From: Micromonospora parastrephiae | GTDB taxonomy: Bacteria > Actinomycetota > Actinomycetes > Mycobacteriales > Micromonosporaceae | Direction of reading: 5' to 3' | Length of the DNA stretch: 46,282 bases | Assembly: GCF_016802865.1 (NCBI RefSeq) | Contig: NZ_JAEVHM010000028.1 | Span: forward strand, 1 to 46,282 | Shown: positions 1 through 11,969 of the stretch, piece by piece | Position numbering within the stretch: the first letter of the stretch is position 1 | How the letters are laid out: each line of letters starts with the position of its first letter | The notes under the pieces: generated by a model | What the model saw: only the letters and a program-made list of their open reading frames with translations | What the model was told of the DNA's origin: nothing | The model's database searches: none | Program-made: the position numbers and the translations under genes

Positions 1-111
1 GTACGCCGGCCTCCCGGACCGACCCACGGGTGGTCCGGCCGCCACCCGGTCGCCGGACTGACCCGGCCGGCGGGCGGGACGCTGCCCACCCGGTGTGCGG
101 CGCTGCTGCAT
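1..111 (-). CDS. Septum formation initiator-like protein, N-terminal fragment (cut by window edge)
   Basis: On the minus strand an ATG at 111-109 follows a strong ribosome site (GGGGAGGGG, about 7 nt upstream). From it 37 codons stay open to the left edge. The peptide starts MQQRRTPGGQ and is rich in Arg, Gly and Pro, like the disordered cytoplasmic head of actinobacterial FtsB/DivIC-type proteins. The membrane segment and coiled coil that would prove this lie outside the window. The call rests mainly on synteny: in actinobacteria the gene just downstream of eno is usually a septum formation initiator (Rv1024 in M. tuberculosis). A GTG at 117 is in frame but too close to the ribosome site. 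Confidence 0.5.
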   Translation of the reverse strand, partial: MQQRRTPGGQRPARRPGQSGDRVAAGPPVGRSGRPAY

Positions 112-155
112 CGTCACACCCCTCCCCCGAGGCTTCGTGCGTTACAAAGGTTGTC

Positions 156-180
156 GGGAAGCCCCGCGGCGGGGCCTCCC
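156..180 (-). terminator. Hairpin terminator downstream of eno
   Basis: Two 11-nt arms (156-166 and 170-180) pair around a 3-nt loop, with one G.U pair in the minus-strand RNA. The hairpin starts 10 nt after the eno stop codon and is followed by a modestly T-rich stretch (CAACCTTTG). It separates eno from the next minus-strand gene. Confidence 0.6.
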
Positions 181-189
181 GGCGGCGTC

Positions 190-3257
<3,068 letters not shown>

Positions 3258-3277
3258 CCCGCGACGGCGTTGGTTCT

Positions 3278-4897
3278 TCAGACCCGGAGCAGGGTGCGCA
3301 GGTGGCGCGGGGGCGGGCAGTCGTGGGCGAGCATCGCGTCGTGCCAGTCGCGCACCGACACCCCGTCCGGGCGGGCGGCGGCGATCTCGGCCACCTCGCT
3401 GTACCCGACGAAGTAGGTGGACAGCTGCGTGGAGGTGAGCAGCGCCCGGCGCCACTTGCCGGCCGCCTCGCCCTCCTCCTGGAAGCCGCGCCCGGTCATC
3501 AGCGCCATCGCCTCGGCCTCGGGCAGGTCCTCGGCGTGCACCAACTGGTCGAGCAGCGCGTTGATGGTCATCCGCAGCTGCATCTTGAGCTGCTGCAACC
3601 GCACCGGCAGCCCGCCGAAGCCGAGCCCGGCCATCAGCTCCTCGGCGTACACCGCCCAGCCCTCGATGAACGGGCCGGACTCGGCCAACGCCCGCACCCG
3701 GGTGCCACCGACGTAGCGGCGGGCGTGGGCGAGCTGGAGGAAGTGCCCGGGCATCGCCTCGTGCACGGTCAGATTGCGGATCATGTGGTCGTTGTACTCG
3801 CGGTAGAACGACTCGACCCGGTGCGCCGGCCAGTCCGACGGGGTGGGCGCGATGCAGTAGAAGGTGGGTACGTCCGCCGTCTCCAGCGGGCCGGGCGAGT
3901 CGCAGTAGGCGACGGCGACGCCCCGGGCGAACTCCGGCATCTCCTGGATCACGCACCGGTCGTCGACCAGGGTGACCAGGTCGTGGGCGCGGACGAAGTC
4001 GGTCGCCTCGTCCAGGGTGATGCCGGCCAGCTCGACGATGGTCGCGTCGTCGGGGTGTTCGGCGGCGAGCACGTCCAGTGCCCGGCGTACCGCCTCGTCG
4101 TCGGCCCGACCACCGACCAGCTCGACGGCCGCCGCGCGAATCTCCGCGGTGATCCGGTCCAGGTTGGCCCAGGCGCGGCGCTGGATCTCGGCGGCGCCCA
4201 GCTCGGTGTCCAGGGTGTGCCACAGCCGGGCCTCCCAGCGGCGGCGCCCCAGCCGTGGATCCCGGCCCGGCCCGGCGTCGGCGGCGAGGCCGGCGCGCAA
4301 CCAGGCGACGAACTCCTCCAGCGCGGCCATCGCGGCGGTGGCCGCCGGCTCCACCCGGTCGAGGCTGCCCGGCGCCTGGGCGATCAGCCCCGGCAGTTCG
4401 TCGCGGATCAGCGCGGCCGTGCCGGCGAACTGCCCGACCGCCGTCTCGGCGTGGATCCGCGGCATGTCGCGCAGCGTCGCGCGGGCGGTGGCGAGAGCGT
4501 CCGGTACGGCGGCGAGCCGGCCGGCCAGGTGGGTCAGCCGCACCTCGGCCGGGGCGTACGGGCGGGCCAGCAGCGGGTGCAGCAGCGGGCCGGGGTTGTG
4601 CCGCAACGGATTCCACTCGTGGGAGCGGATCTCGGTCAGCTCGAACAGCTCCCGGTCGACGAACGACGTGAGCAGCGCGTGGTCGACCTGCTCGTCGACG
4701 TCGAGTGAGTCCGGGTCCAGCTCGGACAGTGCGTTCGCCGCATCGGAGAGCATCGCGAGATCACCGGCGATCGCGCCGGCGGACAGATCCGGCAACTGGT
4801 CGTCGAACCGGTGATCCCCCGCCGAGGTGGCAACCCCCGGTCGCGTCTCCAGCAGAGCCTCGACGACCCGCTCCGCCAATACCTCAAACGCCTCCAC
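3278..4897 (-). CDS. DUF885 family protein, putative metallopeptidase
   Basis: About 539 residues. DUF885 proteins are all-helical, often annotated as carboxypeptidase-like, and carry an HExxxGH zinc motif; here it is HEAMPGHFLQ near residue 380, followed by the usual FIEGWAVYAEELM. Conserved RHNPGPLLHPLLARPYAP-type N-terminal sequence is also present. No signal peptide, so probably cytosolic. The GTG at 4897 is preferred because TAGGGT lies 7 nt upstream, the pattern of a leaderless transcript; another in-frame GTG at 4936 would add 13 unconvincing residues. It faces nudC tail to tail with only 20 bases between. The substrate is unknown. Confidence 0.85.
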   Translation of the reverse strand: MEAFEVLAERVVEALLETRPGVATSAGDHRFDDQLPDLSAGAIAGDLAMLSDAANALSELDPDSLDVDEQVDHALLTSFVDRELFELTEIRSHEWNPLRHNPGPLLHPLLARPYAPAEVRLTHLAGRLAAVPDALATARATLRDMPRIHAETAVGQFAGTAALIRDELPGLIAQAPGSLDRVEPAATAAMAALEEFVAWLRAGLAADAGPGRDPRLGRRRWEARLWHTLDTELGAAEIQRRAWANLDRITAEIRAAAVELVGGRADDEAVRRALDVLAAEHPDDATIVELAGITLDEATDFVRAHDLVTLVDDRCVIQEMPEFARGVAVAYCDSPGPLETADVPTFYCIAPTPSDWPAHRVESFYREYNDHMIRNLTVHEAMPGHFLQLAHARRYVGGTRVRALAESGPFIEGWAVYAEELMAGLGFGGLPVRLQQLKMQLRMTINALLDQLVHAEDLPEAEAMALMTGRGFQEEGEAAGKWRRALLTSTQLSTYFVGYSEVAEIAAARPDGVSVRDWHDAMLAHDCPPPRHLRTLLRV

Positions 4898-4904
4898 CGG
4901 CCCA

Positions 4905-4910
4905 ACCCTA
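4905..4910 (-). promoter_or_regulatory. -10 element of a leaderless DUF885 transcript
   Basis: TAGGGT on the minus strand, 7 nt before GTG 4897, fits the TANNNT -10 with transcription starting at or next to the start codon. Confidence 0.5.
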
Positions 4911-4939
4911 CCGACCGCGCCGGACCCCGCCGCCACTTC

Positions 4940-5002
4940 CGTCGATCATGAAGTTATCGCCCTCCGCCTCGGCGTGTCACGGCAACAACTTCATGATCAA
5001 CG
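4940..5002. repeat. Intergenic palindrome, ATCATGAAGTT family (copy 1)
   Basis: Arms 4940-4955 and 4987-5002 are inverted repeats with one mismatch in 16; the inner 12 (GATCATGAAGTT / AACTTCATGATC) are perfect. The loop is 31 nt. The right arm overlaps the mazG stop codon (4997-4999, TGA of TGATCATGAAG). The same core recurs at 37090-37164. At this site it could end mazG transcription, but there is no T-run. Confidence 0.8.
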
Positions 5003-5988
5003 CGGGTCGGCGGATGCGGGCGGGGATTCGGCGGCGCGGACTGCTTCGGCATACGCCAGGGTGGCACGGCGGAGGGCTGCTTCCGGGTCCAGATTTGCCT
5101 GGCGGGCCGCGGCGACCGTGGCCAGGAGGCTGGCGCCCAGCCTTGCCTCGGGGTCCACCTGAGAGTCGGCCAACGGGGGTGGGACGGCCAGACCGATGCG
5201 GGCGGCGCGGCCCAGGATCTGCGCGGCCAGGGCGAGAGCGGGCTGGCTCAACGCCACGCCGTCCAGCACCGACTCACGCGCCTTCTCGGCCCGCTTGATC
5301 CGCTCCCAGTTGGCGGTGATCTCCTCCAGCGTGCCCGCCTCCGCGTCGGCGAAGACGTGCGGGTTACGCCGGATCATCTTGTCGACCAGGCCACCGGCCA
5401 CGTCGTCGATGGTCCACCGCTCGCCCTCGGGCAGCTCCTCGGCGAGCCGGGCGTGCAACACCACCTGCAGGAGCACGTCACCCAACTCCTCACGGAGCGC
5501 GTCGGTGTCGTCGGCGCTGATCGCGTCGTACGCCTCGTAACTCTCCTCCAGCAGGTACCCGGCGAGGCTGCGGTGCGTCTGCGCACGCTTCCACGGATCA
5601 CCACCCGGCGAGGCCAGCCGGTCCAGTACGGCCACCGCGTCCAGCAACCGGGCACCCGGCGGGTCCCACGATCCGTACATCAGCTCCATCTCGGCCAGCC
5701 CCGGCTCCCGGGCCAGCCGCAGACCCAACTCCCGGGCCAGGGCCTCGTCACCGGCCGGGCCGGCCAACCAGACCGCCGTGCCGTGCTCCGCGACCGTGTC
5801 CAGCAGCCGCTGCGTCGCCGGGCCGTCCACCACGTCACCTCGGCACCCGCCTGGCGTACGGCCGTGGACAGCTCGCTCTCCGCGCCGGTCAGCACCGCAT
5901 GCTGACGGACGACGTCCCACGCGGCGGCGGTCAGCAGACCCGCGGGCAGCCGGGGCGAGGTGACCAGCAGGACGATCCGTGCCGTCAT
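4997..5988 (-). pseudogene. mazG: Nucleoside triphosphate pyrophosphohydrolase MazG, single-base frameshift
   Basis: MazG hydrolyses (d)NTPs to monophosphates, cleaning damaged nucleotides. The N terminus (MTARIVLLVTSPRLPAGLL, ATG at 5988, 2 nt after the upstream gene's stop) is in one frame and the rest (VVDGPATQRLLDTVAEHGTA to the end) in another. Restoring one C next to 5833-5834 joins them as ...AEVTVVDGPATQ... and gives about 330 residues, the normal length. The MazG catalytic block, with EESYE and EELGD metal ligands, lies intact in the second frame. Without repair the upstream frame ends after about 102 residues at 5680. It may be real inactivation or an assembly error; gene order mfd-mazG-eno supports the identity. 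Confidence 0.85.
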
Positions 5989-5990
5989 GC

Positions 5991-6788
5991 TCAGCTGGCC
6001 GTGCCCTGGGCGTCCGCGGCCGCGTCCGACGGCACCGACTCGGGGGTGGAGATGTCGGTGACCGGGCCCTTTTCGTTGATGTACGGCAGCGAGTAGAAGA
6101 CCAGCGACTGACCGGTGCTCACCACCGACGGCACCCCCACCGCCCGGTAGCGCGGGTTGATCGTGACGTCGACCCGGCTCGCCTCCTCCTCCAGCGCGGT
6201 GCTGAGCGCGGTGGCGCTGCGCACGAAACCGCCGTCGCCGAAGGCCCGCCGCACGTCGGCCACCGGCATCCCACCCTTGATCGCCCCGGTCTTCGCGAGC
6301 GCGTCGTAGACGGCCATCAACGAGTCGTCGCTCAGGTCGGCCGGCGGAAGCTGCTGGTTGAGCGCCTGGAGCAGGTCGATCCACTCACCCCAGAGCTTGG
6401 CGTACTCGGTGCTGGCCGGCACCCGCAGGTTCTGCTCCAACTGCTGCGGGGTGACCTCGTCGGGCACCTGGAGGTTCTTCGCCGCCGCCACCCGCTTGCC
6501 CAGGTCCAGGCTGACCAGCAGGTTCACCACGTCCTGCCGGGTGACGGCGGAACGCAACTGCTCGGGCGACGGCGTGGCCCCCGCCTGGCCGGCCTCCTGG
6601 CGGACCGCGTCGCCGTACTTCGCCTGCACGTCGTCGTAGATCGCATCGACCCGGTCCAGTGAGTACGTCGTATCACCGACGTACGCGGCGACGTCCGGCG
6701 CGGACTTCCCGCAGGCAGCGAGGGAGAGGACACCCAGAGCCGCGACGCTGGCGGCGGCGATCACACGGCGAGCACGCATGCCCGTCAC
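5991..6788 (-). CDS. SurA N-terminal-like lipoprotein
   Basis: A 265-residue secreted lipoprotein. The signal runs MRARRVIAAASVAALGVLSLAAC with a lipobox at the Cys. The mature part resembles the SurA N-terminal (peptide-binding, helical) domain seen in actinobacterial proteins of this locus and lacks any rotamase domain, so chaperone-like binding outside the membrane is plausible but unproven. The GTG at 6788 is favoured because GGGAGGG lies 9 nt upstream; ATG 6779 is the alternative. It lies between mfd and mazG in the place where M. tuberculosis has the lipoprotein gene lpqU, and is probably cotranscribed with mazG (2-nt gap). Confidence 0.8.
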   Translation of the reverse strand: MTGMRARRVIAAASVAALGVLSLAACGKSAPDVAAYVGDTTYSLDRVDAIYDDVQAKYGDAVRQEAGQAGATPSPEQLRSAVTRQDVVNLLVSLDLGKRVAAAKNLQVPDEVTPQQLEQNLRVPASTEYAKLWGEWIDLLQALNQQLPPADLSDDSLMAVYDALAKTGAIKGGMPVADVRRAFGDGGFVRSATALSTALEEEASRVDVTINPRYRAVGVPSVVSTGQSLVFYSLPYINEKGPVTDISTPESVPSDAAADAQGTAS

Positions 6789-6842
6789 TCTCTCATGCCC
6801 TCCCGGTTGCTGTGACGGCCCCCACCGCACCGCACCCCCGCC

Positions 6843-9800
6843 TCACGTGGCCGCGACCGTGAGCGGCGCGGGGGCACCCAGCACATCGGAGAGCAACTGG
6901 GCGCACCACTGGAGCAGCGCCTGGTCGCGCAGCGGCTCACCACCGATCCGACGGGTGGTCGGCCGGGGCACGCTGACCTGGTCGGTGGCCTGCTTGTAGA
7001 CCGCGTCCGGGTGGTAACGCTTGAGACGCAGCTGCTTCGAGTCGGGCAACGGCAGCGGACCGAACCGTACGTGCTTGCCCTGCACCGACACGTCGGTGAG
7101 GCCGTACCGGCGGGCCAGCAGGCGGAACCGGGCCACCTCCACGAGGTTCTGCACGGGGGCCGGCGGCTCGCCGTACCGGTCGGTCATCTCGGCGACCACC
7201 TCGCGCAGCCGATCCTCGTCGCGCGCCTCGGCGAGCTTGCGGTACATCTCCAGGCGCAGCCGCTCCACGCCCACGTAGTCGTGCGGCAGGTGCGCGTCGA
7301 TCGGCAGGTCGATCTTGACGTCGGTCTCCTCCTCCGGCCGCTCACCCTTGAACGCGGAGACCGCCTCGCCGACCATCCGCACGTACAGGTCGAAGCCGAC
7401 ACCCTCGATGTGGCCGGACTGCTCGCCGCCGAGCAGGTTGCCCGCACCCCGGATCTCCAGGTCCTTCATCGCCACGTACATGCCGGCGCCCAGCTCGGTG
7501 TGCTGCGCGATGGTCGCCAGCCGCTCGTGGGCGTGCTCGGTGAGCGGCTTCTCCGGCGGGTAGAGGAAGTAGGCGTACGCCCGCTCCCGGCCCCGGCCGA
7601 CCCGGCCACGGATCTGGTGCAGCTGGGCCAGACCGAGCAGGTCGGCCCGCTCCACGATCAGCGTGTTGGCGTTCGGGATGTCGATGCCCGACTCCACGAT
7701 CGTGGTGCAGACCAGGACGTCGAACTCCTTCTCCCAGAAGCCGACCATCACCTTCTCCAGGGCGTCCTCGCCCATCTGACCGTGCGCCACCGAGACCCGC
7801 GCCTCGGGTACCAGCTCCCGCAGCCGCCGCGCGGCCCGGTCGATCGACTCGACCCGGTTGTGCAGGTAGAAGACCTGCCCATCGCGGAGCAACTCCCGGT
7901 GGATGGACGCGGCCACCTGGCGGTCGTCCTGCGCGCCGACGAAGGTCAGCACGGGGTGCCGCTCCTCCGGCGGGGTGGCGATGGTGGACATCTCCCGGAT
8001 GCCGGTGATCGCCATCTCCAGGGTGCGCGGGATCGGGGTGGCCGACATGCTCAGCACGTCGACCGAGGCCCGCAGCGTCTTCAGGTGCTCCTTGTGTTCG
8101 ACACCGAAGCGCTGCTCCTCGTCGACGATCACCAGACCGAGCTGCTTGAACCGGGTGGCCGTCTGCAACAGCCGGTGGGTGCCGATGACGATGTCGACGG
8201 TGCCGTCGGCGACCATCTCCAGCGTCCGCTCGGTCTCCTTCGCGGTCTGGAACCGCGACAGCTGCCGGATCTGGACCGGGAACTGGCTCATCCGCTCGGC
8301 GAACGTGTTGAAGTGCTGCTGCACCAGCAGCGTGGTCGGCACCAGCACCGCCACCTGCTTGCCGTCCTGCACCGCCTTGAACGCCGCCCGGACCGCGATC
8401 TCGGTCTTGCCGTAGCCGACGTCACCACAGATCAGCCGGTCCATCGGGACGGTCTGCTCCATGTCCCGCTTGACCTCGTCGATCGCGGCGAGCTGGTCGG
8501 GCGTCTCCTGCCAGGGGAACGCGTCCTCCAACTCCCGCTGCCACGGCGTGTCCGGGCCGAACGAGTGCCCCTTGGACGCCTTGCGGGCGGCGTACAGCTG
8601 GATGAGCTGCGCGGCGATCTCCCGGACCGCCTTACGGGCCCGGGCCTTCGACTTCTGCCAGTCCGAGCCGCCCATCTTGTGCAGGGTCGGCTGCTCGCCG
8701 CCCACGTAGCGGGAGAGCTGGTCGAGCTGGTCGGTGGGGACGAACAGCCGGTCACCGGGCTGGCCGCGCTTGCTGGCCGCGTACTCGATGACCAGGTATT
8801 CGCGGCTGGCGCCGTTGACGGTGCGCTGCACCAGCTCGACGTAGCGGCCGATGCCGTGCTGCTCGTGCACCACGAAGTCGCCGGCCTTGAGCTCCAGCGG
8901 GTCGATGGTGTTGCGTCGACGGCTCGGCATCTTGCGCATGTCCCGCGTCGAGGTGCCCCGGCCGCCGGTCACGTCGTTGCCGGTCAGCAGCACGAAGCGG
9001 GACGCCTCGTCGACGAACCCGCTGGTCAGCGCCCCACAGGTGACCACCAGCTCACCCGGGGCGGGCGCGACCGGCACCTCCTCGGTCAACCGGGCACCCA
9101 GCCCGGCGTCGCGCAGCACCTCCACCGCCCGCTGGGCGGGACCGTGCCCCTCGAAGACCAGCGCGATCGACCAGCCCTCGCCGGCCCAGCGCTTGAGGTC
9201 GTCGACGACCCGGCCGGTCTCGCCGTGGTAGAGCGGTGCCGGCTGGGCGGCGAGGGTCACCGCGATGGCGTCGTCCGGGGTGACGGCGGCCTGCTCGGGC
9301 GCGTCCTCCCAGGGCTGCCTCGTCTCGGCGGTCTCCGCCTCCACCAGACCGAACGGGGACAGCGTCCACCACGGCTGGCCGAGCTTGCCCGCGGCGGCGC
9401 GCACCTCGGCGAGGGTGCGGAAGGCGGCGGCGCCGACGTCCACCGGAGCCTGGCCGCCGACCGCGGCGGCGGCCCAGCTGGCCTGCAAGAACTCCTCCGA
9501 GGTACGCACCAGGTCGTGCGCCCGGGTGCGGATCCGCTCCGGATCACAGAGCAGGACGTGCGTGCCGGGCGGCATCGCGTCCAGCAGCAGCTCCAGCGAG
9601 TCGGGGCCGACCAGCACCGGCGCCAGCGACTCCATGCCCTCCACCGGGATGCCCTCGGCCAGCTTGTCCAGGATCTCGGCCAGCTCCGGATGCTGCTCGG
9701 CGAGCGCGGCGGCCCGGTCCCGCACCGCCGGGGTGAGCAGCAGCTCACGGCAGGGCGGTGCCCAGAGCAGCGGAACCTGCTCGATGGTCCGCTGGTCGGC

Positions 9801-10472
9801 GACGGCGAAGGTACGGATCTCCTCCACCTCGTCGCCCCAGAACTCGACCCGGGACGGGTGCTCGTCGGTGGGCGGGAAGACGTCGAGGATGCCGCCGCGC
9901 ACCGCGAACTCGCCCCGCTTGGTGACCAGGTCGACCCGGGCGTACGCCATGTCGGTCAGCCGGCGGGCGACCTCCTCCAGGTCCGCCTCCTCGCCCGCGG
10001 CGAGCTGCACGGGCTCCAGGTCACCGAGACCCTTGAGCTGCGGTTGGAGCAGCGAGCGGACCGGGGCCACGACCACCCGCAGCGGACCGGTGCCGCCGTG
10101 CGCGTCGGTCGACTCCGGGTGCGCGAGCCGGCGCAGCACGGCCAGCCGACGGCCGACGGTGTCCGAGCGTGGGGACAACCGCTCATGCGGCAGCGTCTCC
10201 CAGGAGGGGAAGACCACGACGTGCTCGGCCGGCAGCAATGCGCCCAGCGCGGCGGCCAGGTCGTCGGCCTCCCGGGTGGTGGCGGTTACCGCCAGCACCG
10301 GTCGCCCAGCCCCGTCGTTGTCCGCGGCGACCGCCGCGACGGCGAACGGGCGCAGCGCGGCGGGGGCGGTGATGTCGAGGCCGTCGACCTGGGCGGCACC
10401 GGAGCGCGCAAGGTCACGCGCCCGGGCCAGCCCGGGGTCGACCAGGGCGGCGGTGAACAGACCGGTGAGCAA
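6843..10472 (-). CDS. mfd: Transcription-repair coupling factor
   Basis: ATP-driven translocase that removes RNA polymerase stalled at DNA lesions and recruits UvrA. The product is about 1209 residues, normal for Mfd. Domains in order: UvrB-like N-terminal region ([17 protein letters not shown]), RNA-polymerase-interacting domain ([15 protein letters not shown], about 530), helicase lobes with Walker [10 protein letters not shown] (about 682) and DEEQRFG (about 782), motif [14 protein letters not shown], and a C-terminal TRCF domain. The TTG at 10472 is chosen as start: GGAAGG lies 6 nt upstream and homology begins at [14 protein letters not shown] at 10502 is in frame. Intact. Confidence 0.97.
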   Translation of the reverse strand: MLTGLFTAALVDPGLARARDLARSGAAQVDGLDITAPAALRPFAVAAVAADNDGAGRPVLAVTATTREADDLAAALGALLPAEHVVVFPSWETLPHERLSPRSDTVGRRLAVLRRLAHPESTDAHGGTGPLRVVVAPVRSLLQPQLKGLGDLEPVQLAAGEEADLEEVARRLTDMAYARVDLVTKRGEFAVRGGILDVFPPTDEHPSRVEFWGDEVEEIRTFAVADQRTIEQVPLLWAPPCRELLLTPAVRDRAAALAEQHPELAEILDKLAEGIPVEGMESLAPVLVGPDSLELLLDAMPPGTHVLLCDPERIRTRAHDLVRTSEEFLQASWAAAAVGGQAPVDVGAAAFRTLAEVRAAAGKLGQPWWTLSPFGLVEAETAETRQPWEDAPEQAAVTPDDAIAVTLAAQPAPLYHGETGRVVDDLKRWAGEGWSIALVFEGHGPAQRAVEVLRDAGLGARLTEEVPVAPAPGELVVTCGALTSGFVDEASRFVLLTGNDVTGGRGTSTRDMRKMPSRRRNTIDPLELKAGDFVVHEQHGIGRYVELVQRTVNGASREYLVIEYAASKRGQPGDRLFVPTDQLDQLSRYVGGEQPTLHKMGGSDWQKSKARARKAVREIAAQLIQLYAARKASKGHSFGPDTPWQRELEDAFPWQETPDQLAAIDEVKRDMEQTVPMDRLICGDVGYGKTEIAVRAAFKAVQDGKQVAVLVPTTLLVQQHFNTFAERMSQFPVQIRQLSRFQTAKETERTLEMVADGTVDIVIGTHRLLQTATRFKQLGLVIVDEEQRFGVEHKEHLKTLRASVDVLSMSATPIPRTLEMAITGIREMSTIATPPEERHPVLTFVGAQDDRQVAASIHRELLRDGQVFYLHNRVESIDRAARRLRELVPEARVSVAHGQMGEDALEKVMVGFWEKEFDVLVCTTIVESGIDIPNANTLIVERADLLGLAQLHQIRGRVGRGRERAYAYFLYPPEKPLTEHAHERLATIAQHTELGAGMYVAMKDLEIRGAGNLLGGEQSGHIEGVGFDLYVRMVGEAVSAFKGERPEEETDVKIDLPIDAHLPHDYVGVERLRLEMYRKLAEARDEDRLREVVAEMTDRYGEPPAPVQNLVEVARFRLLARRYGLTDVSVQGKHVRFGPLPLPDSKQLRLKRYHPDAVYKQATDQVSVPRPTTRRIGGEPLRDQALLQWCAQLLSDVLGAPAPLTVAAT

Positions 10473-10633
10473 GGGAATCCTTCCAGGGGAGTCGACGCAC
10501 ACGACGGCGGCCCCTCGTCCAGTCGGACGGGGGGTGCACGACAACCAGCCTATCCCCGCCGACCGACAGCCACCCCCTTCCGCCCAGGTCCACGCCGCGC
10601 CGCGCCCCGCGCCCCGCGCCCCGCGCGATCCGG

Positions 10634-10669
10634 GAAGTAGGCGTCGCGGCTCCCCGATGCCACTACTTC
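10634..10669. repeat. Weak inverted repeat upstream of mfd
   Basis: GAAGTAG (10634-10640) and CTACTTC (10663-10669) form a 7-bp stem with partial pairing further in. It may be a decayed relative of the larger palindrome that follows. The 10473-10888 gap holds no gene. Confidence 0.35.
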
Positions 10670-10750
10670 GTGGATCCAGCACGATCTTGGGAGCGAGCCG
10701 GCACCCGGCGCGGCACACCGCCTGCCCGACCCACACACCCCCTGCCGCCA

Positions 10751-10856
10751 CAAGATCCGCGCAACTTCAGGGAAAGTGCGGGCTCGGCCCGCGCTGAGGC
10801 AGCAATATCCCTGAAGTTGCGCCAATCGGCACCCTGCGCGGTTCGCGCGGATCTTG
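10751..10856. repeat. Nested intergenic palindromes between mfd and the cyclase gene
   Basis: Two perfect inverted repeats are nested. The inner arms are 15 nt (10759-10773, GCGCAACTTCAGGGA, and 10808-10822). The outer arms are 12 nt (10751-10762, CAAGATCCGCGC, and 10845-10856). The outer and inner left arms overlap by 4 bases, so both stems cannot form fully at once. The right outer arm ends in TTGACC (10854-10859), a -35-like box pointing at the cyclase gene. Confidence 0.75.
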
Positions 10857-10888
10857 ACCGACGCCGGGGGTCGTGATCAGGTTTCGGT

Positions 10889-11803
10889 ATGGGCGGGCAG
10901 TGGCGGGCACAGTTCGACGCGGAGGTGAGCTTCGCCAACGGCGGCGGGCTGCGTACCGAGGGGTTCCGGCTGGACATCCCCGGTCAGGAGATCACCGACG
11001 ACGACCTTGCGGCGATGTTCGTCCGGCACCTCGGGCTGCTGATGGTCGCCGACGTGCGGATCAGCGCGAAGACGATCATCGAAGAGCCGCACAAGGGCGG
11101 CCGGGGCGTCCCCGTCGACGGTTCCGACACCGATCGTCGGCTGGTCGAGCTGAGCCACCCGATCAGCGACGGCATAACCACCCTGCCGGGCTGGCCGGGA
11201 CCCCGCATCACCGACTGGCTGACCTTCGCGGCGTCCCGCGAGCGGTATGCCCCGGGTGTGGAGTTCCAAGTGGCCCGGATCGACATGATCGCCAACACCG
11301 GCACCTACCTGGACACCCCCGCTCATCGCTGGGCCGGCGGCGACGACCTGACCGGAGTGTCGCTGGATCGGCTCGCCGACCTACCCGGGGTGGTGGTTCG
11401 GGTGCCGGCCGGCATCCGGGCCGTGGACCGGCTGATGCTGGCCCCGTACGAGGTGGCCGGGCGCGCGGTCCTGCTGCACACCGGGTGGGATGCGCACTTC
11501 GGCACCGAGCGGTACGCCGCGCCGGAGGCGCCGTACCTGACCGGGGACGGCGCCCAGGCGCTGGCCGACGCGGGCGCGACCCTCGTCGGCATCGACTCGA
11601 TCAACATCGACGACATGAGCCCGGCGGCCGGAGGCGTACGCCCCGCGCACAGCACGCTGCTCGCTGCCGACATCCCGATCGTTGAGCACCTGACCGGGCT
11701 GGGCGCGCTGCCGCCGAGCGGGTTCCGGTTCACCGCGGCTCCACCGATGGTGGCCGGCATGGGCACCTTCCCGGTCCGTGCCTTTGCCGTCGTGAACCCC
11801 TGA
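10889..11803 (+). CDS. Cyclase-family (kynurenine formamidase-like fold) protein with N-terminal extra domain
   Basis: Residues about 85-304 match the putative cyclase family, which includes kynurenine formamidase and isatin hydrolase, metal-dependent amide/lactam hydrolases. The start LVELSHPISDGITTLPGWPG is typical. The metal motif HxGTHxDxPxH reads NTGTYLDTPAH (about 136-146): the Asp and last His remain, the first two His are Asn and Tyr. Residues 1-75 (QWRAQFDAEVSFANGGGL...) look like a separate small domain fused in front, joined by a linker. ATG at 10889 has no clear ribosome site. The substrate is unknown, and the altered ligands argue against assuming the classical reaction. Confidence 0.8.
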   Translation: MGGQWRAQFDAEVSFANGGGLRTEGFRLDIPGQEITDDDLAAMFVRHLGLLMVADVRISAKTIIEEPHKGGRGVPVDGSDTDRRLVELSHPISDGITTLPGWPGPRITDWLTFAASRERYAPGVEFQVARIDMIANTGTYLDTPAHRWAGGDDLTGVSLDRLADLPGVVVRVPAGIRAVDRLMLAPYEVAGRAVLLHTGWDAHFGTERYAAPEAPYLTGDGAQALADAGATLVGIDSINIDDMSPAAGGVRPAHSTLLAADIPIVEHLTGLGALPPSGFRFTAAPPMVAGMGTFPVRAFAVVNP

Positions 11804-11939
11804 TCCCCGCCGCAAGAGTTGGCAGTGACCCGCGTCGGCGCGCCACATTGCTGGAACTCCGCCCGTCGTGCGACTGGACCGTCGGGGCGACGATCTCGAC
11901 GGCGGCGGGCCTGGCGCGGTGCACCGGGCGCTGGGCGTC

Positions 11940-11969
11940 TCAGTAGCGCACCGCTCAGTAGCGCACCGC
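11940..11969. repeat. 15-bp perfect tandem duplication over a stop codon
   Basis: The 15-mer TCAGTAGCGCACCGC occurs twice head to tail (11940-11954 and 11955-11969). On the minus strand the unit encodes Ala-Val-Arg-Tyr-stop, so the LD-carboxypeptidase gene ends twice in frame. Confidence 0.9.

Noticed and set aside
7011..10640. 1209-codon plus-strand frame opposite mfd
   Set aside because: Shadow of mfd: low-complexity Gln/Arg/His/Leu composition, no domain, no ribosome site.
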